Below, one piece after another: positions 1-11,526 of a DNA stretch of 64,000 bases. This DNA comes from Epiperipatus broadwayi (taxonomy: Eukaryota > Onychophora > Udeonychophora > Euonychophora > Peripatidae). Within the stretch, counting starts at the first letter, position 1. Each line of letters starts with the position of its first letter. Position numbers and translations under genes: made by a program. The notes beneath the pieces were generated by a model. The model had not been told where the DNA came from. It saw nothing but the letters and a program-made list of their open reading frames with translations, and ran no database searches. The stretch is taken from contig JAQFVV010006451.1 in the NCBI GenBank assembly GCA_028023455.1, positions 498,001-562,000 on the forward strand, in the 5' to 3' direction.

Positions 1-3000
1 AATTTAAAATAAAAGTTCACTTGCAAAGCTCGGTTCCAGGTTTATGAAACAATATGGGACACATTCTAAACTGCATTTTAAACTAAAATAAACTGCTGTA
101 GGATAACCAAACAAATATAGTCATGCTTAAATAGGACTCAGCATTTCCAATGTTCATAACAAAGTTATTTAAATTACTGTATCATACATAAGCAATCAAT
201 TTATCTTTTATTATGACGAGAATATAATAAATTCTTAACTATTGTTGGACAGAAATTATCTCACTTATTCCGTTGTAGTTCTAAATTGAATATATGATTA
301 TTTTTAGTAGTTTATTGAATAACATTTAATAATACTTTGTTTTATTTTCCATCTTTATTGAAGAGAACAAAAATTACCTGCATTTATATCCGTCTATTCG
401 ATTTAAACAGATATTTAATTTGAAGTAGCTCACATTTATTTCCTTCATTTAACATATGTATTATTTCCAGAAATACCAGACAAACAAATACTGTCATCTC
501 TTTATGATGAATTTAAACATGGCATGATTTATCAAAATATGCATATCCTTACGTCTATGTTTAATTCTCACAAAAACATAACACGGAAAATAGTGAAGAA
601 TAAAAATATATTCTGTAAAATAGTTCTGCATGCATTTTTCAGATATATTAAAGAACACACATTGGTCAATGATACAACAATAATATTCATGCAATTTATT
701 CCTATTTAAAATGATAATTAAGTGAAGTAATGTAGACCGGATGTTATTAACATACATTTTTAAAAGAGCAATAGTTATAAAGATGATTAATTCAGTATGT
801 TTAAATCAAGAAGAGTAAAGTAAACTGATTACCTTTTTAAAACTTAGAACTGCATTCAGAAATTAACTCTTTCCATAATATATTTCTTAATATCCTTTTG
901 AAGTTTCACTCCAAAGTCCTTTTTTTTAAAATCAATTTGACTTCAGCAACTGGTTTTAATTCCACAATAATCAGCCACTGTTTTTGGTTACAATTACATT
1001 ACATAATATGCAAATTTTTCATTGGAGATCTTTGTTAAATAGCTCTCTTTTTAGCAAAGTTCATTTCCTTCCACCAGGTTACTCCCATGCTCCTCTTCTA
1101 TCTCAGCTAATTACATATTCAAAAAAATCTTTTCAAAAAAAAAATCACTTTGATTTTTTTTAGAATTAAAATCAAGATAAAAATAATAATAAAATAAATA
1201 GCTTTTACAAACTTGAAAGAAAAATGAATATTAATTAACTATTAAATAAAAATGATTAATAATTTATTTAATTTGTAAAATAATCTATTGATTCAACTAT
1301 CTATTAATCATTGGAAAGAAATATATATTTGTTAAATTATTTAAGATAACTACTGCAATTTAAATGTTTTTTTATTGTGCATGTACTATTGTTTGCTATT
1401 ATTAAAAGATGAAAATGAAATGAAAATGATGCGGAGTAATACATGCATGCACATGTACTACAACCTAAATATTAAACTATCCTAACTGAATATAGTTGAA
1501 ATGGCTATTAATTGTTGACAAAAAAAATAAGTATTAATGAATAAAGGATTTTGAAACTATTCAACCAATATTACAATAATATAAAATAACTTTGCATCTT
1601 TCTGACAAAGTGTATCAATTCCATGAATAAACAATCCTTCTTCCTTACATTGAATACCTCATTAACCACAATAATACTAATGAATACTTATCAAGTAGTC
1701 AATCAACTGCATAAGCAATCTATATTTAAGCTTTAAACAATCTCCAGCAAAAAAAAATTTAAATTGTAAGGCTATTTCATTTTTTTTAATATAATATAAC
1801 TATTTGTGCCCATTCCGATGGTCACAATATATATATTAATAATTATAACAATCACATAAAAATTGTATGGATTTTCAAATATGTAATACTGATAATATAA
1901 ACCTATTAATGGAAACAAGTAAGCCCAAATATTACCATAATAATTCACAAGCTGAATTTCCAAAGAATTATTTTAATAAATGTGTAAAATAATGTTTATT
2001 TTTGTATATTAATGCTTGTTACAAAAATGTGAACATTACTTACAAATTTATGTTTAAATTCTTGTTAAGTTATTGTAATAAATTTTTGGCCTTAGTTGTT
2101 CTACGAATATTTTATAACTATATAAATACAACTTCTTAAGAATCCAATATCAGAAATTAATAGATTATTTTAAACTTTTACAATGATCAACGTATTTACA
2201 AATTTTACTCTATAGAAAAAGTGAAGTTTATTTATTAATTATTTATGATGGAAATAAAATCAAGTTTTGAAAAAAAAAACATACCATGTGTATTATTTTT
2301 CCATACTGCATGTCTCAATAGGATTTTGGAAAAAAAGCATTGCAGTTATAAAAGAAACAGAGAAGCATTAAACATTTCAATTTCACTGCAAATTTAGACT
2401 TGAGCAATTGGCCCACATTATATTGATATTGGTAATAAAAATCTTGCTTTATACTCAAAACAATATACTACAATCCTCTTATATGCTTAATGATGTAATT
2501 TCAAGAGCTGTTATCTTTATTCTGTATACTCTCTTGAGTAGTTGATGGACATCAGATAATATAGTATTATAAAATGACAATCTGACCATTGCTATCATTG
2601 ATAAAGACTAAGATTAAAAGCTGAAAGTAATGCACTTATGCAACCAGAGTAGTATAAAGGTCTTGGAAACAGAAAATTAAGTATACAAGAGGTGATGGGA
2701 TATTTTTGCTGCATTAACTTTCCTAGCCAAATATAAAATAGTCCTGCAGTTGTATAAAACTGATTCCTTTAAAATATGGTAACTGACTAGGTATTAGATC
2801 ACGTAAATTAACCTGAATTTAAACCTCAAGATTTTTTTAAATTTTACATTACCAGCTTAAATGTTATAATGATAGATGTGTAAGTGCTTTAATACCAACT
2901 ATGAATCACTGATAAATGCCAAATTAACAATCTAGTGTGAAGATTGGGATTTTGTCACATTTATACAATGTGGTGGCCATTACAAAGCTTGCAAAAAAAA

Positions 3001-3462
3001 ACAATAAGATAAAAATAACTGCACTTCTTTAAACCCATCCTAACATATTAATTTTCTTTACTTTATAAGTAATTTTTTACACACAAAAAAAATCCTGTGT
3101 TTATTGCATTTATTATTTCATATATACAATAATATTAATTAGCTTTACTAAAAATCATTTTAAAATCTACTTCTAGCTTTTTTTCACAATTTTTATTTAA
3201 ATTAATGTGATGTTATTTCTATATTTTATTTATAAGTTGTATAAAATGCCTATAACAGTTTGTAAAATTAAAAAAAAAATGCAACTAATACCCTTCTGAG
3301 AAAGTCATGTAAAATGTCTGAAAGTTTTTTTTTTTAATTTTATAATTACTTTTAATAATATGACTATAGTTACATTATCATTAGCATCATTATTTATTCC
3401 AATAGCAGGTCTTTTCACTCTTAATAAAGAAATAATATAAAAATTCTGTCATCAAATCATTC
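1..3462. other. A/T-rich stretch without a recognisable gene
   Basis: No open frame here exceeds about 90 codons and none resembles a known protein. The frames at 494-757 (minus), 524-709 (plus) and 1772-1963 (minus) are low-complexity chance frames. I see no repeat unit, RNA gene or promoter that I can defend. It could hold intron or intergenic DNA. Confidence 0.6.
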
Positions 3463-3574
3463 TGTCAAGCATTGTTAGCCGAGAGATCAGCACAGTTGCC
3501 TTGCAAGCAAGTAGTTGGTTGCAGACGATTGTGAGTTCACCTTCTGGTCGATGCTATGACATGTGCAAAAAAAA
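3463..3574 (+). mobile_element. tRNA-derived SINE, subfamily A
   Basis: A short (about 110 bp) tRNA-like retroposon ending in A8. The 5' end has TGTCAAGCATTGTTAGCCGA, whose TAGCCGAGAG part resembles a class II tRNA A box, and a degenerate B box (GAGTTCACCTTCTGG) follows. The end ATGCTATGACA is nearly complementary to the start TGTCAAGCAT, so the RNA would close like an extended acceptor stem. Subfamily A is recognised by the internal CTTGCAAGCAAGTAGTTGG block, shared with the copies at 33091, 45567 and 58674. I see no clear target-site duplication for this copy. Confidence 0.8.
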
Positions 3575-4271
3575 TCATGTATTTACTTTTTGCTTTTAAA
3601 GGTTTCATTTTAGCTGTTATTAAAATCGAACTATACAATACGTACAGTTTTAATTATATAAGCATATTTATATTTTTGATTTTGTATTGTATTTGTTCTC
3701 TTTGTTTTGAATGGTAAATCTGCAGTAATTCTGGTCCTATAACAGCTTATCTTTAAATACATTTATTTCAGTGTAGGTATGATGAATGTTAAAAGCAATT
3801 ATGTATAGTAGATCTTACTGCAAATAGATAAAAAAATGAATATATGCTGTATATGGGCACATTTGTGGTTATATGGATTTTTAAAGTCATTGAAAAACCC
3901 ATCTCTAACTTTTTTACTTTTTATCTTTCTACCTTTGTATTTTTTTTTTTGAGTTAAATGAGCATGGGCATATATTTTCTGAAGTTTCTTTTATTAAAAC
4001 TTTTTATTTCTTTCAGATGAGAAGACATATTTATTTTTTGATTTGGAACATCACCTGAATTCTAAAAATTGCTATATTTTTCAATTTGGAATGAAAATGA
4101 TTAAATGATATGAAAACATTTCTCAAAAAAAATCAAACAATCAAATAAATATTCTTTTGATATTTAGATTTATTTTCTAATACCAGATTCAAGATCTTTT
4201 GCTAACTGATATATATATAAGAAAAATGAGGAGATAAACAGTGTCAATAGAGATAAATATAGGGGATAAAT

Positions 4272-4350
4272 ATAGGGGATTTGAACTCAGATTTTTAAGT
4301 ACCCATTAACTATCCACACTATCTAGTGATACACATGACCACACACATGT
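4272..4350 (-). repeat. tRNA-like dispersed repeat, second family (decayed copy)
   Basis: Read on the minus strand, it ends in a B-box-like GAGTTCAAATCCCCTATA and contains the ACACATGTGTGTGGTCATGT and GATAGTGTGGATAGT blocks. These are shared with the inverted pair at 13819-13978 and the plus-strand copy at 59017-59101. The B box and length fit a tRNA-derived SINE, but the A box is not convincing. Upstream, GATAAATATAGGG is duplicated in tandem. Confidence 0.5.
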
Positions 4351-6289
4351 AGAAAAAATAAATAATCACCAATATCGTATTTCATGCTAAACCAGCACTC
4401 ATCAGTTGGTCCAGATTATCATCTCTCATATATATATATATATATAATCAGTTATCAAGAAATTATCAATTACCACTAATTGACAATTTCTGAGGCTAAA
4501 CCTCTTTTGTTGGAGTATTTTGTTGAAATAATAATTCATGGAAAAATTTAATTCAATAACATAAACATTGATAAATAAATTTAATAAAAAAATCCTACAA
4601 AACCTGTTAATATCAAAACAATGATTACACTAACTAGTGGTGAAAGTGCTGTACTCAACAACAAAAAAGTGTAGGTTCAACCCCATCTGTGATAAGTAAT
4701 AAAAATTCTCATTGTGGTGAAATTGATGAAAATTTTATACTTAGAGAATCATTTTGGTGCTTGTTTTAAAAGTATTGTTTACACACCAATGATACTTGAA
4801 TATTAACATGAAGTAATTAATTTGTGAATGGCTTATATATTATTACATATACGGTAAAAACTCCACCTTTTTATACACACCCCTAATTCATGGATATTAT
4901 TCGATATAATTAAAAACTCCACCTTTTATATACACATTTAACTTATGAACAAATATATCTCAAAAGAATGAATGATTCTCATAATAAATTTCTGACTAAG
5001 TCAATACTTGTCAATTGGTCCAAATTATAATCTCGTATATAATTGTATAAATTCTGTTGTCAATTTTTAATAGTAAAATTCATTTGAAATAAAGACCAAA
5101 AGTGTTATTTAAGATTCTGTTTAAATGCTTTAGAAAAATAATTGATACATTTAAACCTTTATTATTTTAGTTGACTTCACACTATTTAAACAAAATCTGT
5201 TTATTTCTAATTTAGAAGGTGTTGTTTAGCTTAAAGCAAATTGTCAATAATTTATTTTGTTCCAGTTTTATCAATTAATTACAAATGAGATAATAAAGAG
5301 AGGCGGAGAAAATGCTTTCAGATGTGCAATTAATCTCCACTAATGGCTAGCCTAGATTAGATTTTATTTTAAATGTCTTTTAATATAAATATATAATTGC
5401 TTCCAAAAATATAAATTACCATTATTTCTTTTAAAATATAACAAAATCATTTCATATGAGTAATCAGTTTAAATTGATGGATGAATGCTAAGTTTTGTTT
5501 TTTCTAGAACATGTGGAGTAAACAGGCAGTAAGATACTTTATTAAGCAAGTATCATATTTGTAAAAATTCATTGACATTAGGTCATCATTAACAAATTTT
5601 ATTCTAGCATCAAATTTTAAAAAGTTATTCAAAGCATTACAATCCAAGATAATGTCAAACTATTCAAATAGTTAGTTAGAAAAACAAATTGTATGCAACA
5701 TGTCATATTTTCTGTCATAATGAGTTCTAGCGATATTACTCCAGTGTTATTTAGTATCAAAATAATCATCAGTGAAAATAAATCCTCTTCATCTGCTTGA
5801 CCAAGATCTTATATAAATATAGATTATTCAATGATATTCTATTAGAGAGAGCATTAACTTAGATAAAGATGTCACCATAGTCTCCTTTAAATCACTTTAT
5901 AGTTTAAAATGAGTAGAAATAACTTTAAACACTATCCATATTATATGTTATATAAATGTATCTTATTTCAGACTTTTAATTTATATATTTGTTTTACTCT
6001 TATACATATTTCTTTTTCTGGATGATTATGAATAAAGAATATGTTACCATTTTTCAAACATTTTTTGACTTGCAAATTTTTTTTTTTAATAATGTGTTTT
6101 TAAATATTGTTTTTGAAAACTCAATCTTTTTTCTAGATGATTATCAGATATATTATACCTATATGTAGGGAAAATTTGTTACAAAATACTATATTATGTT
6201 CTATCACATGGCTTTCTTTGATATACATTATGCACATACAAATAAGTAAACATATATTAGTCTGCATCAATATATGATTTTGAATGATG
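4351..6289. other. A/T-rich stretch, minor repeats only
   Basis: No gene recognised. A run of AT dinucleotides lies at about 4430-4446. A block reading TAAAAACTCCACCTTTT occurs twice, near 4856 and 4912, so it is a degenerate two-copy tandem repeat of about 57 bp. The phrase CAATTGGTCCAAATTATAAT near 5014 resembles CAGTTGGTCCAGATTATCAT near 4403, which suggests a further dispersed repeat. A possible tRNA-like relic with a GTAGGTTCAACCCC B box lies near 4636-4690. Confidence 0.5.
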
Positions 6290-6528
6290 TGAATGGACAG
6301 GTTGGGGTTATAAGTAGACCAGTTCCACCTAAATGTGATGATATGTCCCTGGAGCATGCGATGAAGCTTTCAGTATGAAGATGTATTACAGGGTCAATTT
6401 GTGATCTACTGTGTATTTTCATCTCCAGAAGTCCTAATATGTGTTTGTGTGATTTTGGTCCATTGTTTAAGTTGATGTATTTTGTTTGCCGAGTTTAATC
6501 TGTGCACATTAAAAGCTATTATTTTGAC
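6290..6528 (-). pseudogene. LINE endonuclease N-terminus (ORF2 start, frameshifted)
   Basis: About 80 codons of the endonuclease/exonuclease/phosphatase-fold domain that nicks target DNA for target-primed reverse transcription. The first frame starts at 6528 with VKIIAFNVHRLN and runs through HQLKQWTKITQTH. A one-base shift then leads into ILGLLEMK and on to GGTGLLITPTCPFTS. The catalytic Glu of the ETK-like motif (here EMK) is visible. The catalytic Asp and His residues of the C-terminal half are absent because the copy stops near 6290. Only the start of the domain survives, so no activity is expected. Confidence 0.65.
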
Positions 6529-7850
6529 CTTTATTACTAATATATGTGGAGGTTGTTTGCAGTTCAAGATATGTCAGTTGCTGGTTTTGCATTGTATCAG
6601 CTGTATATTGTTAGAATTTCATTGGTTAGTCTGATAGGGTGATGACCATTGGTGACCAATCTTCTGTTTGAATTCTGATTAACAAATGATGCTCTATTGT
6701 GCACTTCTCTTTTCGAGCTGTTGTGCTGTTCTGTTTTTTTTTTTGTTTTTGTTTCTTTTTGGGTGGCCTGATCATTACTTTTGTTCTATTGTACTTAGCT
6801 TAACTTATGGAAGGCAAAGCTTGATTGCTTCCATGATATATGTTAATGTGTTATTTTTAATTGGGTGTGTGATGTTTGCTTGTGGGTGTTTTGTGACAAT
6901 TTAGCTTGGTTAATATTTGCATCATTCAGGTTTGTATGTTTTGACCCTTGTTCACATTATTTGGAGCTTCTTGCATGTCATTTGTATTTATTTGCTGCAT
7001 GCTGTCTGGTTTATGTATGCTACTGTTTTTTTATTTTGCAGTTTGATCTATGAGAGATAGTGACAGCAGTTCTTCAGATGGAGAAGTTGTCTGCATATGG
7101 TTATTCATATCTGAATTGCTGTTAACTTTGTGTATGTGGCTGATATCTTCAGTTTGGGTATAGTCAGACTGATTATTTGTCTGATGTGATTGTAGATTCT
7201 TTCTGTTGTCATATTGTTTTTCCAAATGACTAATGTTTAGTTCATCTATGTTTTTGTTATTTTTGTTTAAATTTTGATTAATGAGAGTGAGTGAAATTAT
7301 CTCCTCAGATTTGATTATTGTGGTACATATTTGAATTTATATTATCCTTGTGCTAATGGTTGGGATCTTCATTACTTGTGATGATAAGCAACTCATTTGT
7401 GTTTTGTAATTGTGGACTCTTTTTGCTCTCACATTGTGTTGTGAGATGGCCTCACTTCCCAAACGTATAACATATAAGTTTGAGTCCTCCTATGAAGAGG
7501 ATTGGCATGGATTTCTGATCTACAATCTGTGTAGGGATTTTTTTGGATCTATTTCTGGATGCAATCTCAGTTTGAAATCAAAGCTATTGCTTTATACGAG
7601 CATTAGTATATCTTTCAGATAAATTGGGTTGAATGATGTGACCTTGCCAAATGGCTGAATCATTTTCTGAAAGATTTTGATGTCATATCCAAGGTATGCA
7701 TTCTTTAGTGTAAAAGAGATTTAGTTATGCTGATCTGGATCTAGTAAGATGAGGGTATAGTTGCCTAAAGTTTTAATGATGGTTTGAAACCAGATATTTG
7801 GCTTTCTTGATAAAATTCTATGATTAGAAATCATGGGTTAGAATGGTCAG
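6290..7850 (-). mobile_element. Decayed non-LTR retrotransposon: ORF1 end plus start of endonuclease
   Basis: On the minus strand from about 6528 downwards the sequence translates as VKIIAFNVHRLNSANKIHQL, the typical opening of a LINE apurinic-type endonuclease (an N-V-R-G-L-N-like motif). After a frameshift come GLLEMKIHSR and, further on, GGTGLLIT, which match the conserved E-T/M-K and G-G-x-G-L-L-I motifs of that fold. Upstream (about 6650-7850), broken frames such as FGKVTSFNPIYLKDIL and the hydrophilic 64-codon frame at 7031-7225 fit an ORF1 protein. Stops and frameshifts show it is dead, and no reverse transcriptase follows, so the 3' part is missing. The plus-strand frames at 6686-7622 are shadows of this. 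The LINE clade is unresolved. Confidence 0.65.
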
Positions 7851-8144
7851 CAATTCTTAGTATACTATTTCAAAGGCCATGAACAGTTATTGCTTCATAA
7901 AATAAATTCCTAGGGAATTTATATATAGATGTATTTGCATCTGTAGTTGATAATATTATTGAAGGAGAGAAAAAAATCTTTTGAATGATGTATGCAAGCC
8001 ACGTGGGATCATAGTTAAACCTTTCACATATTAGTTTTAAATCATCGTTATTCTACTGAGTGGTAGGGGGGATTGATTTTTATGCATTTGTATATTCAGC
8101 TACAACATATTGTTAGTATTTATTCTTCAGAAGTGATGGAAAAC

Positions 8145-8390
<246 letters not shown>

Positions 8391-9340
8391 CTCTTCATTG
8401 TTAGCACAAATTGTAGTAGTAATGCAGCCTGAGCTTCATCTAATTCCTTGATTCACTACATTTCATAATTTACACATTAATTCCTACCCATGTCCAGTTT
8501 CCTGGGATACATTATATATATTAAATAATATAAAGGCACACAATTAATTTAAGAAATCAAGTATACTTTTTAACATGCATCATAATCACAATTACCTAAA
8601 AACAACAATATTTTACTGTTAAAAATTTCAAAAACTCATTTTTCACTTAATTGAACACTATTGGCTCATTAGAGCGTTCATTTCATGTAATGCAAAAAGC
8701 TTTATTGATCTTTATAAATTTTTTTTTCATCTCACCTCATCAATGTCTGAATTAAATCCACACTAATTTACACTTGTAAAATTAGTTTTAGCAATAATGC
8801 ATATAAGTGAACATTGTATCATTTTTGGCCTATTTACTAAAAAAATTTAATATGCTTCTATGTTTTACAATCATGAAAAGGAATATAGATATGGATTAAG
8901 TAAATTGAGGTGATTTGTAAAGAAAGAAATTACAAAAAGAGAATGATTAAAGAGTTTTTGTTTATTATACAAAATAAACACATGATAAATCAAAGACCCT
9001 AAAGCACTTGCACAAGAAAACAATGGGTTTTTATTTTTTTAATTATAAAATATTATTATTTTTGATAATCATAGTAATGACATTAACACACTGAGAAGTA
9101 TACTTGATTTTTAAATTGAATTTATACTTTATTGTCTAGTATAGTTTCTTTATATTTTTTATTGTTTAAAAGGTTGCCTTGACAACAGTTTGAACTTGCT
9201 GATTGCTATTGATATTGGGATTGTCTAAGTATTGACTGATTTTTAATGATCTTTTATAATAATGACAGAGGTTTAATTAAATATATATATAACCTTTAAA
9301 TAGCTAATTATAACACAAATGTCTCTCAATTTATTATTAC
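8391..9340. other. A/T-rich stretch without a recognisable gene
   Basis: No open frame above 60 codons, and no RNA gene or repeat that I recognise. Confidence 0.5.
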
Positions 9341-9344
9341 ATAG

Positions 9345-9680
9345 AAATCAAGTCATGTGTCACATGACCTAATTTAACAAGTTTGTATTATAAATGTTAT
9401 ATATAGAGTTTACAAATAAGCTCTTAACAAGCCTTGCAGAATATTCCCAATCCCAGACCAGTTTCTGCTACTGGCTTCCTCAGTGAGGTGCTAGGATATT
9501 CAAGCATTAGATTAAAAATACCAGGACAATCCCAACACTTTATCTAATGGATAACTATTAAGTAGAAAATCTGAAACTTTCAGACATCCATATGTCTTCC
9601 AATTCAGCTATACAACTTAAGTAATCATATAGGACTATACCAAGTTCAATACACCATATGTTAATAACTTTAGCAATATA
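9345..9680 (-). mobile_element. Hammerhead-bearing repeat, old copy
   Basis: This diverged copy aligns by eye with the units at 10021-10980. It shares the boundary motif GTGTCACATGACCT (9358), a short region like TTACAAATAAGCTCTTAACA, the hammerhead block at 9452-9487, ATTAGATTAAAAATACCA, and the TTTCAGACATCCATATGTCT segment. The sense strand of the ribozyme is the minus strand. A second boundary motif, AAGTCATGTCACATGACTTA at 9727, looks like the start of one more truncated unit. Confidence 0.65.
9452..9487 (-). ncRNA. Hammerhead ribozyme relic (degenerate)
   Basis: On the minus strand it reads CTCA, CTGAGGA, an 11-nt stem II region, GAA, ACTGGT, C and TGGG. The CUGANGA core, the GAA and the GUC cleavage triplet are all kept. 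Stem I still pairs over four positions (CUCA with UGGG, one wobble). Stem II has decayed to about two pairs, and stem III is no longer a perfect palindrome. It is probably inactive; I infer it only because it sits at the same place in the repeat as the better copies. Confidence 0.55.
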
Positions 9681-10173
9681 AAATTGCCAATGTCTTAATA
9701 GCAAAAATGAAAGTACAAAGAAATAAAGTCATGTCACATGACTTAATTTAGTCTCTCAATTTATATTTATGCTATAAATATACAGTATAATATAAAAGAA
9801 ATGAAATTATTTGGCCTTTTTACTCATTGCATATCAAATAATAAAAAAAAACACATTGCAATACTAGTAAAAATTGACTGTTTTAAAAAAAATATGTAAG
9901 CATTAACACTGTGAAATGTTCCATGTTATGCAATGTGGGAGAGTAAAAAGATCATAAATTATAAAATTCACTTGTTGAGTTTTGATAATAATATAAAATA
10001 CCCTTTTACAAAATAACCTAACATTTCAAAATAAGAGTCATAAATCACATGACCCTATCTCTTAAGCTTGTAAGTTATAAACAATGAGGATTGCCAATTC
10101 CTCTACAAGCTTTATGATAAATGCTTAGCCAGAGCCAGTACTAAAAATATCTCTCTCAGGAACCCCTTCCCAA

Positions 10174-10216
10174 GCCTCTAACCATGGTTTTATGCTGTGG
10201 CACTCCTCAGAAAGGT
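10174..10216 (-). ncRNA. Hammerhead ribozyme, mutated copy
   Basis: Minus-strand order: stem I strand ACCTTT, CTGAGGA, stem II GTGC-CACA-GCAT, then AAA where the core needs GAA, stem III ACC-AT-GGT, U17, and AGAGGC. Stem I can form five pairs with one wobble. The G12-to-A change should abolish cleavage, and the triplet is GUU rather than GUC. It is the direct-tandem partner, 422 bp away, of the intact copy at 10596. Confidence 0.75.
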
Positions 10217-10595
10217 GTCAGGCTAGGTTCAGACACTAGATCTAAAAATGCCAACCCAAAGCCAAGCACTTATTTAAAAGTTATCTATTGAGTGGAAAAT
10301 CTGAAATTTTCAGACATCTACATGTCTTCAAACCCAGCTATCCAACTCAAATAGCTGCATGGGGCTGATAGATCTTCAGCCATACCATATAATAGTAGTC
10401 TTAGCAATATAAAATTGCATAAGACTTGTGACAGAGACTATAAATAGTCAAAATAAGAGTCATAGATCACATGACCCTATCTCTTAAGCTTGTAAGTTAT
10501 AAACAATGAGGATTGCCAATTCCTCTACAAGCTTTATGATAAATGCTTAGCCAGAGCCAGCACTTAAAATATCTCTGTCAGGAACCCCTTCCCAA

Positions 10596-10638
10596 ACCTC
10601 TGACCATGGTTTCGTGCTTTGGCATTCCTCAGAGAGGT
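10596..10638 (-). ncRNA. Type I hammerhead ribozyme, apparently intact
   Basis: A 43-nt self-cleaving RNA motif read on the minus strand. In order: stem I 3' strand ACCTCT (10638-10633), core CTGAGGA (10632-10626), stem II ATGC-CAAA-GCAC (10625-10614, three pairs plus one A-C mismatch at the base), GAA (10613-10611), stem III ACC-AT-GGT (10610-10603), C17 (10602) and stem I 5' strand AGAGGT (10601-10596). Stem I is a perfect 6-bp match. The A15.1-U16.1 pair and the canonical GUC triplet are present, with predicted cleavage between 10602 and 10601. The order stem I, core, stem II, stem III loop, stem I defines type I. The weak point is the closing pair of stem II, which is A-C here but G-U or G-C in sister copies. 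Confidence 0.8.
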
Positions 10639-10839
10639 GTCAGGCTAGGTTCAGACACTAGATCTAAAAATGCCAACCCAAAGCCAAGCACTTATTTAAA
10701 AGTTAGCTATTTGAGTTGGATAGCTGGGTTTGAAGACATGTAGATGTCTGAAAATTTCAGATTTTCCACTCATAACTTTTAAATAAGTGCTTGGCTTTGG
10801 GTTGGCATTTTTAGATCTAGTGTCTGAACCTAGGCTGAC

Positions 10840-10882
10840 ACCTCTCTGAGGAGTGCCAAAGCATGAAACCATGGTCAGAAGT
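10840..10882 (+). ncRNA. Type I hammerhead ribozyme (inverted unit)
   Basis: Plus strand: ACCTCT (10840-10845), CTGAGGA (10846-10852), stem II GTGC-CAAA-GCAT (10853-10864, four pairs including one G-U), GAA (10865-10867), ACC-AT-GGT (10868-10875), C17 (10876), AGAAGT (10877-10882). All core residues and the GUC triplet are intact. Stem I has one A-C mismatch among six positions. Predicted cleavage lies between 10876 and 10877. It lies about 200 bp from the opposite-strand copy at 10596, inside the palindrome. Confidence 0.8.
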
Positions 10883-11526
10883 TTGGGAAGGGGTTCCTGA
10901 CAGAGATATTTTAAGTGCTGACTCTGGCTAAGCATTTATCATAAAGCTTGTAGAGGAATTGGCAATCCTCATTGTTTATAACCTAACATTTATTTGGTTT
11001 TTGAGAATCATCAATCATACTTCTAATACTGTAAACTGCTTCTCAGTATCTTACGTTATCATTGATCTTTTTCAGCATGATCCAATTTTATAATACATTA
11101 ACTCAATCCATAATATGAACATATTAAGACAACTTATTTTTTTCCTTTTCAAATGAAATTTGGATGTACAATTGGATTGTAAAATCACATTGATAATTTT
11201 TCAACAAGGAAGTAAATAAGCTTTGATGAAAACGATCGTTTATGCATAAATGTCTTATTCGTATATTAAATATAATAAATGCAAAAATAAGTAAATAAAG
11301 AAGGATACAATCCAAATGCTTCAAATAGAATAAAAATCGTTAATATTTATTCTCAAGCATATAAAGATTTTAAATACATACTAATCATTATTATTTTTCA
11401 AACAAGATAGGTTTAATGTGATCTCAATTCTGAAAAGATATATTGTAATTCTGATTTCTAACTCATGGTAAACCAAATATAATATATGACCAAAGGGTAA
11501 ACAAATATTCGGAATGTGGTTGACCT

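Larger units (their letters stand above)
10021..10981. mobile_element. Cluster of hammerhead-bearing repeats: two direct units and one inverted unit
   Basis: Unit 1 starts near 10028 (AGAGTCATAAATCACATGAC) and unit 2 near 10448 with nearly the same sequence. The common ACCATGGTT lies at 10181 and 10603, a period of 422 bp. Unit 2 is cut after AAAAGTTAGCTAT (about 10710) and is joined to an inverted partial unit that runs to about 10981. Left (about 10500-10707) and right (about 10772-10981) arms therefore form a near-perfect palindrome of about 210 bp. The short open frames at 10543 (plus) and 10696 (minus) are mirror images made by this palindrome and are not genes. No protein is encoded, so the element must be non-autonomous. 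It could be a retrozyme-like element or a fragment of a larger element such as a Penelope-like one. Confidence 0.85.

Noticed and set aside
10543-10935. Near-identical 66- and 79-codon frames on opposite strands
   Set aside because: They are mirror readings of the palindrome formed by inverted hammerhead repeats, not two genes.
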